A DNA stretch of 64,000 nucleotides from Zeugodacus cucurbitae. Lineage: Eukaryota > Arthropoda > Insecta > Diptera > Tephritidae. Positions 39,590 to 50,499 of the stretch are shown here, in pieces. Each line of letters starts with the position of its first letter. The stretch's first letter is position 1. The DNA lies in assembly GCF_028554725.1 (NCBI RefSeq), contig NC_071671.1:46948501-47012500 (forward strand), written 5' to 3'. Position numbers and translations under genes: made by a program. A model generated the notes under the pieces. That model had not been told where the DNA came from, did not search any database, and saw nothing but the letters and a program-made list of their open reading frames with translations.

Positions 39590-40838
39590 CGTTTTTTTAT
39601 ACTCTCGCGACAAAGTTGCTAAGAGAGTTTAGTTTTGTTCACATAACGGTTGTTTGTAACCGTGGCCCCGCCCCCAAATAGGTTTTTTGTACATATCTTC
39701 AAACCAATAAAGCTATATAAACTAAACTTTCTGCAGTCGTATTTTTAGCCACTTCTTAAGACAGTCCAAAAATGAAAGAAATCGGATAATAACCACGCCC
39801 ACCTCCCATACAAAAGTTAGGTTGAAAATTACTAAAAGTGTGTTAACTCACTAACGAAACACGTCAGAAACACTAAATTTTACAGAATGAATACCAGAAA
39901 GAAGCTGCACTCAGATATTTTTACAAAATGAAAAATGGGCGTGGCATCTCCCACTTATGGGTCAAAAACCATTTCTCAGGAACTACTCGACCGATTCGAA
40001 TGAAATTCGGTATATGATATTTTCTTGACAGCCTGATAACACGGATAAAAAATAAATGAAATCGGTTCACAACTACGACAACTTCCCATATAACTCAACT
40101 TTGAATTTCATCTGATTCCTTCACTGATCCATGGCATCACTTGTGAAAAAATTGTCGAAATCGGACTATAACTTTTCAAGGCCTCGGATATCGAATTTGA
40201 AGAACTCAGTGCGTTATGGTAATTTACACAGAAAATATCGGTAAATCTCTCAGATATCTCAATTTAATTCAGAGGAAATATTTTTCTTCTAAGAATGTGT
40301 CTCTGTACCAGAAATGGTTAAAATCGGGTCATAACTTCCCCTAGCTGTCATATAGCTAATTATAGGATTTTCAAAAATATAATGGGCTTAATAGCTTATA
40401 AATCGGGTAATATATGAAATTTCTAGTAAAATTAAATGAGCATACAGAGGTAGTCAAAGAATTTGACGAAATACTGTTTACAATGTTATTTAAAAAAGGA
40501 TACGAAATATTGCAAAGATGATTTAAAGATAACTGGGCGGAAACCTGTGATAATTCAAGGAGAATGAAGAAGATTAGTAGGAACTGTCATATAAAATTCC
40601 ACAATTAGTTGTGTATAATCTTTGATATAATGTATGTTGGTGATGATATTGAGTTTTATCGGCTCAGGAATTACTTCAGCGTATATACCGTATATGATGA
40701 TTTTCGTTTTTCTATTGGACTTTGTACCGAATGTATGAATTGTGTGTTATCTTAATAAATATATAGCAATAAATTGTGAGAGTATAAAATGTTCGGTTGC
40801 ACCCGAACTTAGCCTTTCCTTACTTGTTTTAATTTAAT
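39590..40838 (+). mobile_element. Mini-me-like repeat, opposite orientation, carrying a Tc1 relic
   Basis: It begins ATACTCTCGCGAC and ends GAGAGTATAAAATGTTCGG ... CCTTACTTGTTTT, the inverse of the 54.6-kb copy. Internal blocks (CGTCAGAAACACTAAATTTT, GGGCGTGGCATCTC) match the copies at 1.5, 55.4 and 58.4 kb. It is inserted in a longer duplicated segment whose empty partner lies at 59.0-60.3 kb. Confidence 0.7.
40444..40611 (+). mobile_element. Internally deleted Tc1-like relic of the same family
   Basis: It starts with the terminal motif CAGAGGTAGTCAAAGA next to TA and jumps directly into transposase sequence matching the element at 4.3-5.9 kb (ACTGTTTACAATGTTATT, AACTGTCATA). It lies inside the mini-me-like copy at 39.6-40.8 kb. 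About 168 bp remain. Confidence 0.65.
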
Positions 40839-41639
40839 TTTTTTAAATATTGCAGAAAATAATATGCATTAAAAATATTTAAAAACAGGTCCAAATACCG
40901 GGCTCGCATTCCAGCGTAATAAACAAATGTAATGGAGTGTCTAATCAAAAACACGAATTTTAAAAAATCTTTATCTATTTAAAATTTCTTTATTTTATTG
41001 TTAAATATACACAAAAATTTCGCATGATATACACAATCCAAAGGTGATTAAAAAAAAATGGCCCTGTAGTCGTCATTTTATATCAAAATATATTTGTAAT
41101 AAACGCTGGTGGAGAGACACTCGATCGCTTTTTTACTTTCAAGATAAATTGTCATTGTTAATCTTTTTGAGGACTCCTTGCTAAGGCGCTTCAATTTTAG
41201 GATATGTTTATTTTCTCCAAATTACATATCTTGGAAAGCTGTACTGTTTATTAAAAAATTGTTTCGAGTGTAAATCGTACCGAGAAAACAAGATGAGAGT
41301 AGATAAGAGTGTGACAGAGGATGTTTTTGATAAGAATAATTTTTAGAAGAAAAAAATGCATAATGCTGATAAATAGATAAAGAAAGGCAGATAAAGGTTA
41401 GTACAAATAGTAGCACTTAAATCATGCTTGCTCTTTGCTACACTAGTCATCATTTCTTGACTAGAATAGTCTAAACCCGACAAGATTTGACTAGAACTAA
41501 CAAATTTGAAGATTTTATTACTCACTTACTTTGCATAAATATCAACCGATATTTTAACGACTTATTTTCTCAAATAATATTATATAATAACAATAACCAA
41601 ATAAAATTAAAATGCTTAATTTGAACAACTTAAGCCCGC

Positions 41640-42165
41640 ATATCTTAGTATTCTCCATAATTTGACTTTGACGCACTTATGGGTCAAAAACCATTTCTCA
41701 GGAACTACTCGATCGATTTCAATGAAACTTGGTTTGTAATAGTTTCCTTACATCCCAATGATATGTTGTGAAAATAGGCCAAATCGCTTTACAACCACAC
41801 CTACTTCCTATATACCAGAACATTGAAGACTATCTGAATCGTTTACTTTACAATATATAAAGTAAGCACTAGTGAAGATATCGATGCAGAGCTTTGCACA
41901 AATACTATGTTTATAGTGTGGCAGCCCCATTCTAAAAATCGCCGAAGTCGGACCATAGGTTTTTAAGGCCCCATATATCGAACACGAGGACGTCGGTGCT
42001 TCTAACCTAATATTATGGTTTCCAACTTTCAATGGACTTCATGCACTATATATGACGAATATGTGGGTCAAATTGTGTATTATTAATATAAATAAAGTTA
42101 AATAAATAAATTGCGAGAGTTTAAAATGTTCGGTTACACCCGGACTTAGCCCTTCCTTTCTTTGT
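41640..42165 (+). repeat. 5'-truncated mini-me-like copy
   Basis: It contains CTTATGGGTCAAAAACCATT, CGGACCATAGGTTTTTAAGG and the terminal GAGAGTTTAAAATGTTCGG ... CTTAGCCCTTCC. It matches the copy at 58.0-59.0 kb best. Confidence 0.6.
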
Positions 42166-42309
42166 TATTTATTTATTTTTATGCACTCAGTTAAAATTTT
42201 TGTATCTTTTTAACCTTCCAATTTTCTTTTTGCTAATTTCAATCTATTTAGAATTTGTTTAATTATAAAATTTCACTAAATTTCACGAAAATACAATAAG
42301 AAAATTATT

Positions 42310-42830
42310 GGGGTTTATCAACATACATGGCTTATATCATTTGATCGATTAAGTGGCATTTTAGGTACTGCCAATAAAATAGAAGTTTGTTTTCGAAACT
42401 TATCTCGTATTACTTTTGAAGATGAAAACAAATAGCTTTCCTATGAGTAAGTTCGGTTACGTGATGTTGCCTTGTGTAATGTAAGCTTACTGCGAATAAA
42501 TGTTTAGTGGTTGATAGTATCGAAAATCTACTTATGTCTTCATCGTATTCTTTTCGTAAGATCCTTTAATCTATGCAAATGGTTCTGTAACACCTTTAGT
42601 ATGTATATCTAAGTATCTAGGTTCAAACCGCCTTGAAGCTCTGTGGTATCCATATTTAGAAGTTGGCGGCATCGCAAAGGGCTGAGGATTTTAGCTGTCT
42701 ATTTAGCTGTGAAATCCATTGAATCAACCTAATAACCTAACCCAACCTAACCTAGGTAATATACGAACAATATCTCATCGTGTGTATTAATACTATTCAT
42801 AATCGGGATAAAGATGCCAATTTTTTTTAG
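42310..42830. repeat. Interspersed ~530-bp repeat, copy 2
   Basis: Same blocks as 20100-20640, with small indels, and with CCCAACCTAACCTAGG near the end. Confidence 0.65.
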
Positions 42831-44881
42831 ATTTTTTGTTGTACTTATCGTCTTTTCGTTCCTAAAGTCGTATTCTTGAAGTATATCGTAACGGTAAAGA
42901 AAAATTATCGAAATTTCTTTACATAGTTGATATAATATACTTTAAGGCGCTCTTTTTCCAATAAAATCTTTTTTCTTATATAATGAGACATATCTTTAAA
43001 GCATTTCTACGAGAAAACAATATGATAATATGTTCAATTTTCTTGTAATAATGGTTTGAATTTTTATATTTTGTATAGGTAAGTCACGTCCAGAGCAGAG
43101 AGTTACTATCTATTTAATATTAAGTCATAGAGAATCGAATGTTTAAAATTGTTCTCCACGAAACAAACATTTAATTTTATTTTCGGAAATTAGTATTAAA
43201 ACTTTGTAATAAATCATCAGACACCTACGAACAGATTAGTCTGGCAGAAGTTGATCTACATATTATGCTTTCGCTTCAATTGAAGCGCTAGGAAGATTCT
43301 AACAATGGAAAAATAACGTTGATTATAATCTTTCATCGAGAGAGTTACAAAAAGAGCCACAGTTAAGGATATAGTCCCAATTTCCTTCTGTGAAATAAAC
43401 AATTGTGAAAACAAAGAAGTACAATTGGAAAGTCCGTAGTTAAATATCAAGCATTAAGGTTGACTTGGGCCTATTTAACTATACTAGTCATCTCCTACAA
43501 AAACTACTTTCAAACAAGTTCTTGCTATAATATGCCCTTTTAATTTTCTTATAATTGTATTCATCAGTTTTCTGCCTTCTATTTGAAATTAACTCGCTGT
43601 CACAGTCCATCCTGGACCATCGACTGGAATTTCTTTGGACTATAGATTAGTTTTTCTGCAATCGTACATTTTTTAAATTTTTTCAAATGCATTGAATAAG
43701 AATAATATCGAAGCGGTTAAAATATTTTTTTATTAAAGCATGTCATTTTATCAAACAATTATTCCGTTTGTTCCGCTGTTTACTTATCAAACCTTTTATA
43801 ATTAAATCATGGGTATATGAGTGCTGGCGTGTATACCAAAAGAAGTAGTGGTGACATCTGCGTCCTCCAAACCTTCTTCTAGAATATGTGATACTTCCTG
43901 CGTCCCATGCTCCTCGTTTCCGACTACTCTACATGGTGGAAAAAGTCGTATTTGTTTATTAACTCCTCCTCTTGTTGCTCTAGTTTCGGACTTGTTGTGT
44001 ACCAATTTTTCGTTATCTTAAATAAAGCCTAGTTATAAAAATGCAGTTTTATTAATGCCAACCATTTCCGACGAGAGATGGCGATTTGAATGGATCTAGT
44101 TTTTTGGAAATATCCATCCAGAAAAATTGAATTGAAATCGTTTCTATGTCGCTCCCAATTATAGCAACGACAAAGGACTGTTTCTATGTCGTTTCTATAC
44201 TCGTTTCAAATTGGGGTTTTAAATTGAGATTTATTATCGATAAATGTCGATTGAGATTTATTATCGATAAATGTCGCTAACGCCAAACTTCCAGTGACTA
44301 AAATTCTATTTTATATTCCGAAAGTATGTTCCAAACGGTTTTTTGTGATCGTACTTACGTGTTAATAAACACTGAAAAGAAATATAAAAAACTCTGGCAA
44401 CCTTTATTTTTTCCGTATATCACATACACACACACATGTGCATGTGTACGTGCATATAGTACTATATATATTTCTCATTAAATGCTTTTCATCGTCGTTA
44501 ACAAAGTATGTATGTTTGTGTGTGTATATTTATTACTCTTTATAAAGTACAATTTTTTACATTATCTTATGAAAATACTATAGCATAGAAATCTGGAATA
44601 TAATGCAACTCTTTACATTAGCAATTTTAGTTCAAAATTTAATTCAGAAATTTCATTCTCACCACTTTTTTCTACAACACAAATACAGATACATGTTGCA
44701 TGTACATATGTATTGTAAGTATATATATTTATATATTTATTACAGTAAAAATATTTAAGTAAACGCGTTTATTTATCAATTATGCTCCATTTATTTGCAT
44801 CCAAACACTTTAGTGGCTTCTTATCGCTTCATTCGTTGATTCAAGAAAAACAGTTATTTTTTGTCGCTTCGACGCTTTGGT
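42831..44881. other. Intergenic 3' of the shared-exon LITAF locus
   Basis: Overlapping ORFs on both strands at 43.80-44.02 kb are not recognisable. The rest is A+T-rich with TG/CA runs near 44.42-44.53 kb. Confidence 0.4.
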
Positions 44882-44887
44882 TTTATT
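44882..44887 (-). terminator. Poly(A) signal AATAAA after the constant LITAF exon
   Basis: AATAAA on the minus strand lies about 80 nt past the TAA of the 44967-45069 exon, in an A-rich 3' UTR. It would end all transcripts that use this exon. Confidence 0.4.
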
Positions 44888-44966
44888 TTTTGGAAAATAG
44901 GCGGCTTCATTTGTGTTTGGTTTTACTTTAGTTTGGGGGTTTCTGCGCTTTGGTTGATTTATACAG

Positions 44967-45069
44967 TTAGTTTGCGTATGTGCCAATGTATGCATTGCAA
45001 TTGGGACAATAGTGATTCGCATTCTGGCAGGAGTCCATGCAGTAGGGTACACACACGCAAGGCCAGCAA
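44967..45069 (-). CDS. Second-half LITAF exon, apparently a constant exon shared by five upstream first exons
   Basis: The acceptor TTCCAG precedes T|TGC TGG, and the frame runs 34 codons to TAA. It encodes CWPCVCVPYC, HYCPNC and YIGTYAN, that is, the distal part of the membrane segment and the second zinc knuckle. At 103 nt it matches the last exons of genes 4 and 5. It needs a phase-2 donor. Five such donors end first-half LITAF exons upstream (47231, 49281, 50351, 53322, 60342), and no other HxCxxC exon was found between 45.1 and 60.3 kb. The closest partner is the exon starting at 47475. Whether the others also use it is inference. Confidence 0.85.
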
Positions 45070-45847
45070 CTGGAAGATAGAGGAAAAATATAATGAATAA
45101 TTAGTTGAAATCGAATTATTAATTATAATAAACTTATGATACCCCTAAAGATAGTTCAAAACCTTCATATGTGGAGAGTTAAGCGTATCATAAATCTGAA
45201 GAATATACCTTTGTCAGTGACCGTTCAGTATACCTAATTTTCAATAAGATAAACATTAATCAAGCAAAGACCAAAAGTTTCAGTGTCCATGAGACGTAAC
45301 CGTGCGCAATTAAACAGCACGAATACATTAGATCTTCAAGCCGATCTTCATCTGAACACAGTCACCTTCACCTCATTTAGTTTATAATTTCATATATTGT
45401 AAACATACATCCATGAACATTTTTGTATAAAGTAACTCGATTCAATTAATAATGAGGCTGTTATATAAGTTCTCTGTAAGAGGCTAAAAGTCGTAGCAAA
45501 TGCAGCCTCTAACCATATATTATATACTATTTCGAGATCCTATTAAATTGAGTTCGTCATTAGGCGTTTTCGAACATGTGACTAGTGGCACTTCTGATCT
45601 TTTTAGATTTAATGACCAGTTTAATTTTGTTCGAGCATGAACTATGGATATAACCCGAGAGGCTATAAAAAGAGACTTGGAATTTTCAAACATTTACTAA
45701 GTTATTAAGCAAATTTTTGATTCAAATGGACCCAGAATGTTGGTTAAGACAAAATTATGATGTTTCAATAAGTCAGTTCTAACATTTTTCAACTAATTGA
45801 TCTCAATTATATTCTAAAGATCCTAATTGCATCCTATATATTAATTA

Positions 45848-45869
45848 TATATATATATATATATATATA
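45848..45869. repeat. (AT)n microsatellite
   Basis: A 22-bp AT run in the intron between LITAF cassette 1 and the constant exon. Confidence 0.8.
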
Positions 45870-47230
45870 ATTTATAAGCTTCTGAGTCACTTCTGTATTT
45901 TATATACTAAATATTGAATGTTTGTGCTTCTCTCTGTGCTTTTTCAAGTATACAAAAATTATATTTTTTAGTAGAAAAATATTTCACATTCCTGCTTAAC
46001 TTTTAAGCGACTGCAACAACAAAAGCTAAGTGATTAACTTTTTTATTTCTTCTCCATATTAAATTTGTGCAAATATTTTGATAATATGTACGTATGATAT
46101 ATATGTATTTATATAGACGTCTGGTATGTAATCTGAAAAGACTTTGTTTAACAAGAGCCATAAAACCTTATACATATGCCATGTCGGTACATATGTACTT
46201 CATTATTGTTGCGTATGTTATGAGTCACTGAAATAACAAGAAATTCTGTTATCAGGTGAATAGGTACATATAACCTAATATATTATGTGAGTACATATTA
46301 CGCCATAAGAGTAACAATAATAAAAATATGAACTAAATGATTAATATTTCCTGAAAGTTTATATGTGTTATCTATCGTGTTAGGTTTTCAGAAAGTATTT
46401 TATCATTACAAGTAATTGACAACAATTTTATGGTAGGCTATTGACGAAAGACGTATATTTTCTCTAGAAAAATTTGACAAAATTTTATTAATAGATTGCA
46501 AAGAATTACGAGAAACGATCGCTCTATTTGGTGTGCGTTTCAAAAAAAAAGAATTGTGCGCCTAGATGTAGGCAACAGATATCTTGTATTAAATTTTAAT
46601 TCATAGATGAGATGGTAGCAGGACAGAATAGATGTAGATTCTATATATGATATATGTACATATATATATATATAAATTCTTAATATATATCATTCACGTA
46701 GAATCTTGTTTATAACACTCCATGATTATTAAGATCTATATTCTGTCAGATAAGTACCCGAAAATTGTGAAATTTTTTTTTGAAAAAGTGTGAAATTTTG
46801 TGTTTCAAAGGAAATTTCTTCTACCAAAACGTTGGAAATGTTGAAAAAAACATTGGTATGTTATACTTTTCAAGTGCAAAATTGTTTTATATTATAAAAG
46901 TTAAGCGTACTTAACTGATTTGGGAACTGAAATTCTAGGAACATCAACAATAACACAAATTTGTATTATATGCAACACTTCTTTACGAAACTCAATCATT
47001 TACTCATTAAAAATTCCGTTAGAATGACTTTAAAGTTTATAATAACTTTGGCATGGCCTTCAAAGGTTCTTAGTACCGCTGATTAAATTGTCTAAAACCT
47101 AAAAAAAACCGACTTGCGGCGCTTATTTTTATCAGTCAAATATAACAAAACCGTATAAATTTCCAGAATCCACATGCATCCGGCGAATTCACTAATAAGT
47201 TGAAAAAAAAAAATCAAACTTTAAACTCAC

Positions 47231-47475
47231 AATAAGAGGCACAGCACCAAAGCCCAGCAATGTGTACGGCTCGTCGCCTGATGGGTAACGTTGGTCAACA
47301 CTTGGGCGTGGCAGGAAGGACAAGTGAGGCGTGTCGGCTCATTGCTAACGGCCACGAATGGTGGATTCGTTGTTTGTATGATCACTGTTTCGGTGGTTGG
47401 TGGCGGTTGATATGTTTGCGCAGGCGTATAGCCAGGTTGTGCATATGCCGGAGGATTCTTGCTGAAATCTGACAT
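47231..47475 (-). CDS. First-half LITAF exon, cassette 1 (nearest the constant exon)
   Basis: The start MSDF at 47475 is chosen because the Pro-rich tail begins there as in the neighbours. An in-frame ATG at 47529 would add 18 unrelated residues. It encodes PPAY (8-11), repeated PGYTPAQ/YQPPP motifs, VIIQTT, CPSC (52-55) and the first half of the membrane segment THCWALVLCLL. The donor GTGAGT gives phase 2. Joined to 45069-44967 over a 2.2-kb intron it makes 115 aa ending CPNC...YIGTYAN, a complete LITAF protein. The plus-strand ORF over the same bases is a shadow. Confidence 0.85.
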
Positions 47476-48599
47476 GGCGTATGCGTTTTTGTAGGTTAAA
47501 TTAGTAGCGCAACTAAAAACTTTTAACACTTTAACGTGTTGAAATTGTAAATTAAATTTCGTTTATTTCGATTATTAAACACTAAACGCGCTGCGAGTAT
47601 GCCTATGGACACAATTTGACTGTAATGAACTCTTTAATGCTGGCTCCTCTTCATATGTAGTCAGTTTATTTACAATTTTTATTTATTATCATATCATTTT
47701 CTTGGAATATTGTATTATCTCCAACAAGTGCTCTACTTTTTGTATTCTACATTTACGTGTTGGCTATGAAGCGGGGATTTTTGTTATCTTTTGGCCCATT
47801 TGACTATTGGTTAAAATCATCGGCAATTGTTTGCTGCTTCGCTCACTCTTTAATGTTTTGTATTTTTTTTACCAAACAGTGTTGCAATTTTATGACAGCT
47901 CCTATCGTAGATTTTCTGATAATCTTATCGTGTTAACCTTTACCGATACTCCAGCTTTTTCATTAAAAAGTGGATTATTATTGTATTTTTTTTTTTGGTA
48001 TTGGGGTTATAAATAGACGATGTTTTCGGCTATAGAAAAACACCAGGGATTTTCGTGGGCTTACAACATTAGTATAATACTAGTTGTAAATTTGGGGAAA
48101 ATAAATTTGATAGTAAAATTTATTTATTTGTACTTATTTAGAAGCATTAGTATTAAATCGATTTTTTAGTTAAAATGAGCAGGAATTCAAACAGCGAAGT
48201 TGACTCATATGTTAGAAAATTAATTTTCCATGTACATCTAATGATGTATTTTCTTACAAACATATATACGGTAATCCACTGTGATTTCTCTTAAAATACT
48301 ATATATTTTTGACTAAAAACAGTTATAATATTTTTTAAAAATTCTTACTTCTGCTACACTTTCTTTATTCATGTCCTTTTTAGACAATATAATAAATTTA
48401 GTCACAGTCCAAAAAAAGAGGGGGAATTACAGTGTTGACATCATCATTCCTAATCAGAAAACTTCCTACTTGTACTACGTTATCTTAATTAGGCAACTGA
48501 TTAGAAAAGAGCGTCACTTATCGAGTCAGTTTTTTTAGAACATATTCGAAGATATGTTTCCCTTATAAAAAAAAATGGTTAAACTGAGTTAATAAAGGA

Positions 48600-48760
48600 G
48601 TTGAATTCGATCCAAGAATCACCCCAGCTCTCATGTATTGTATATAATGATTTTCGTTATTCTAGTGGCCTTTATAGCAAATATTTGGAATAAATTGTGT
48701 GTTGTCTTAATAAAATTAAATAAATAAATTGCGCAAGTATAAAATGCTCGATTATTTATA
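48600..48760 (+). repeat. 3' fragment of a mini-me-like repeat
   Basis: CTCATGTATTGTATATAATGATTTTCG and AAATTGCGCAAGTATAAAATG match the ends of the other copies. Confidence 0.5.
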
Positions 48761-49280
48761 AATATACTTGTTCGAGTTACAATTTTAAGATAGGTGGCAA
48801 CCCTCTCTTCTCATTTTGTAATCATTGTGCACCATAAAATGTCTTTGCAATTTGAAATAGTTTTCCCTTTAAAACTTGGCAACCCTTTTCAAAAATATTT
48901 GCTGTTTCAAAGCTTTTGAAAAGCGTCTTTCAGTTCAATGCTATTTAACGTTAATTAGCGTCCGAATCTTCGTGTTTGTTGCATATCTCACTCTTTACAT
49001 TCACAACTAGTATATAAAAAACAGACGAGCAGGTGTACTTCAGCTAATATTTATCAACATTTGATAAGCTTTTACATCCGATAAGAACGCTATAAAAGTG
49101 AGCTATAAATGATTTTCACTTTAATCACATAATCTACGACGGAGTTGTTCAAAGCAGAAGTTATAATAAATTTTATAGAACAAAAAATTTTAACCATTAT
49201 TTCTTCAAATATGTCAAAATTAGTTTAAAAAATGTTTTTTTTGTGTTGTAATTACTAATAGTAATGACACTTGAACTTAC

Positions 49281-49537
49281 ACACAGAGACACAGTAGCAA
49301 CGCCCAGCAATGAGTGCGGCCCGTCGCCTGATGCTTAACGGTGGTCAAAACCTGGGCGTGGCAAGAGGGACAAGTGATGCGCGTCGGCGAATTGCTGACC
49401 GGCACAGCGGAAGTGTGTGTCGTCTGTATGATCACGGTGTGCGGTGGCTGCGACATTTGCGGTGGCGGCGGCTGATAGTATTGAGCCGGCGTGTAGCCAG
49501 GTTGAGAGTATGGCGGTGGTTGGCCGTTGTTCGACAT
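49281..49537 (-). CDS. First-half LITAF exon, cassette 2
   Basis: The exon starts MSNNGQPPPYSQ (PPPY at 7-10), continues with PGYTPAQYYQPPPP and VIIQTT, then CPSC (56-59) and THCWALLLCLC. It ends at donor GTAAGT in phase 2. Unspliced reading hits a stop one codon past the donor, which would leave half a LITAF domain. Joined to 45069-44967 it gives 119 aa. It is very similar to cassettes 1 and 5 in the CPSCHA...VLT block. No private second exon was found between it and cassette 1. Confidence 0.8.
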
Positions 49538-49674
49538 TTTAAATCAACTTAAAGAAATTGTTCAGAAAACTCTCCACTACTATATCGTAACTTTATTTTT
49601 TAACGCGCTCTACCGATTTCGTATATGCGAACGACGCCACCGACGAAGGTGAACTGAAACGAATTCGCTTGTTT

Positions 49675-49707
49675 CAAACTACACTTGATGCGATAAATGT
49701 TTATATA
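49675..49707 (-). promoter_or_regulatory. Possible TATA-type promoter of LITAF cassette 2
   Basis: On the minus strand GGTATATAA (TATATAA at 49707-49701) lies about 27 nt before an initiator-like TGTAGTTTG (49683-49675), and about 143 nt before the predicted ATG when measured from the initiator. The position is right for a core promoter private to this exon. Confidence 0.35.
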
Positions 49708-50350
49708 CCGTTGTATAATACGGCGGAGTGTTCTTATCGCAGCCAAGTATGCATTGTTTCATGATTTATAAATTTTGCCGACGTCAGCGTATGATCGCAA
49801 ATTGGGAGCTCTAATAAACCGTCACAATTGGTCCATTTTTGTTTGTTTTTGAAGTTCGGTGAATGAAACGACTGGAGCTTTAGCTTCACTTCTCTTTTAT
49901 AAACAAAAATGTAAGCTACAAGCTGAATAAACGCTGTGTTAGTGAGTTAAATATAGTTATTCAATCGAGCTTTCTCGGTGGTGTGCGCGGAAAAGTAAAT
50001 ATTGGATTGTTTAGAGGGTCGTTAGAAGCTAAATTATCAGCAGAAAAAGTTTATATTTTTCTGCTTGATGACTCATACTCATTTTCAATGAATCTCACAT
50101 ACATATAGCTGTAGTGACTGCAGTGTTGCTCCTAATTTATAAATAACTGTGTTAAAATGTCTCATCTCATTTTAAAAATAACTGTAAAAAAACATTTTAA
50201 CTTGCTTGAAGTTCCTTATAAACATTCCTTATTCTCTCTCTTAAAATCCTATTTCGAAACATTGTTTCAAAATGAATTCAGTGGTCCACACCAAATCCCT
50301 TATCCCCAATAAACCTTTTCAATCTCACAAAAGAACACACTCATACTCAC

Positions 50351-50499
50351 AGCATAACACACAGCAAAAAACCAATAATATGAGTCTTAATACTTGGATT
50401 ATATTCAACTATTGTACAAATGGCTTCACCACAACTGGGACAGGTCATTGGCGTAGAAAGCGGCGTTGTTACTACCAAGTGGGCTGTATGGTGGCTCAT
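50351..50499 (-). CDS. First-half LITAF exon, cassette 3, possibly degenerate
   Basis: From ATG 50499 the exon reads MSHHTAHLVVTTP, CPSC (20-23), THIIGFLLCVML and donor GTGAGT in phase 2. Spliced to 45069-44967 it would give 83 aa without PPxY. In another frame the first bases read GQNEPPYSP, which matches the GQPPPYS start of cassettes 2 and 5, but a TAG lies upstream and the frame leaves the LITAF frame. So the exon seems to have lost its Pro-rich middle by an out-of-frame deletion and may now start at an internal ATG. It is either a shortened working cassette or a pseudo-exon. Confidence 0.55.

Larger units (their letters stand above)
39205..41355 (-). repeat. Long inverted duplicate, copy 1 (interrupted)
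   Basis: It is the reverse complement of 59030-60290. Examples are AATGTGTGAGTGTGTGATAA at one end, GCCCCAAACTCAGTGCTCTG in the middle and TACCGAGAAAACAAGATGAG near the other end. It is split at CCGTTTTTTT (39598) by the mini-me-like insertion. Confidence 0.75.

Noticed and set aside
43802..44021. ORFs of 66-67 codons on both strands
   Set aside because: Might be retroelement remains, but no motif is recognisable.
44810..45100. 80- and 79-codon ORFs over the constant LITAF exon
   Set aside because: Out of frame with the HYCPNC reading, which has a proper acceptor and phase.
47476..47529. Upstream in-frame ATG of cassette 1 (MLKVFSC)
   Set aside because: The extra 18 residues match nothing in the paralogues; the MSDF start fits the family.
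48429..48450. ACA..6..ACA pattern that could be a CxxC of a private second exon for cassette 2
   Set aside because: No His codon in register, no Cys-rich membrane half and no acceptor at the right distance.
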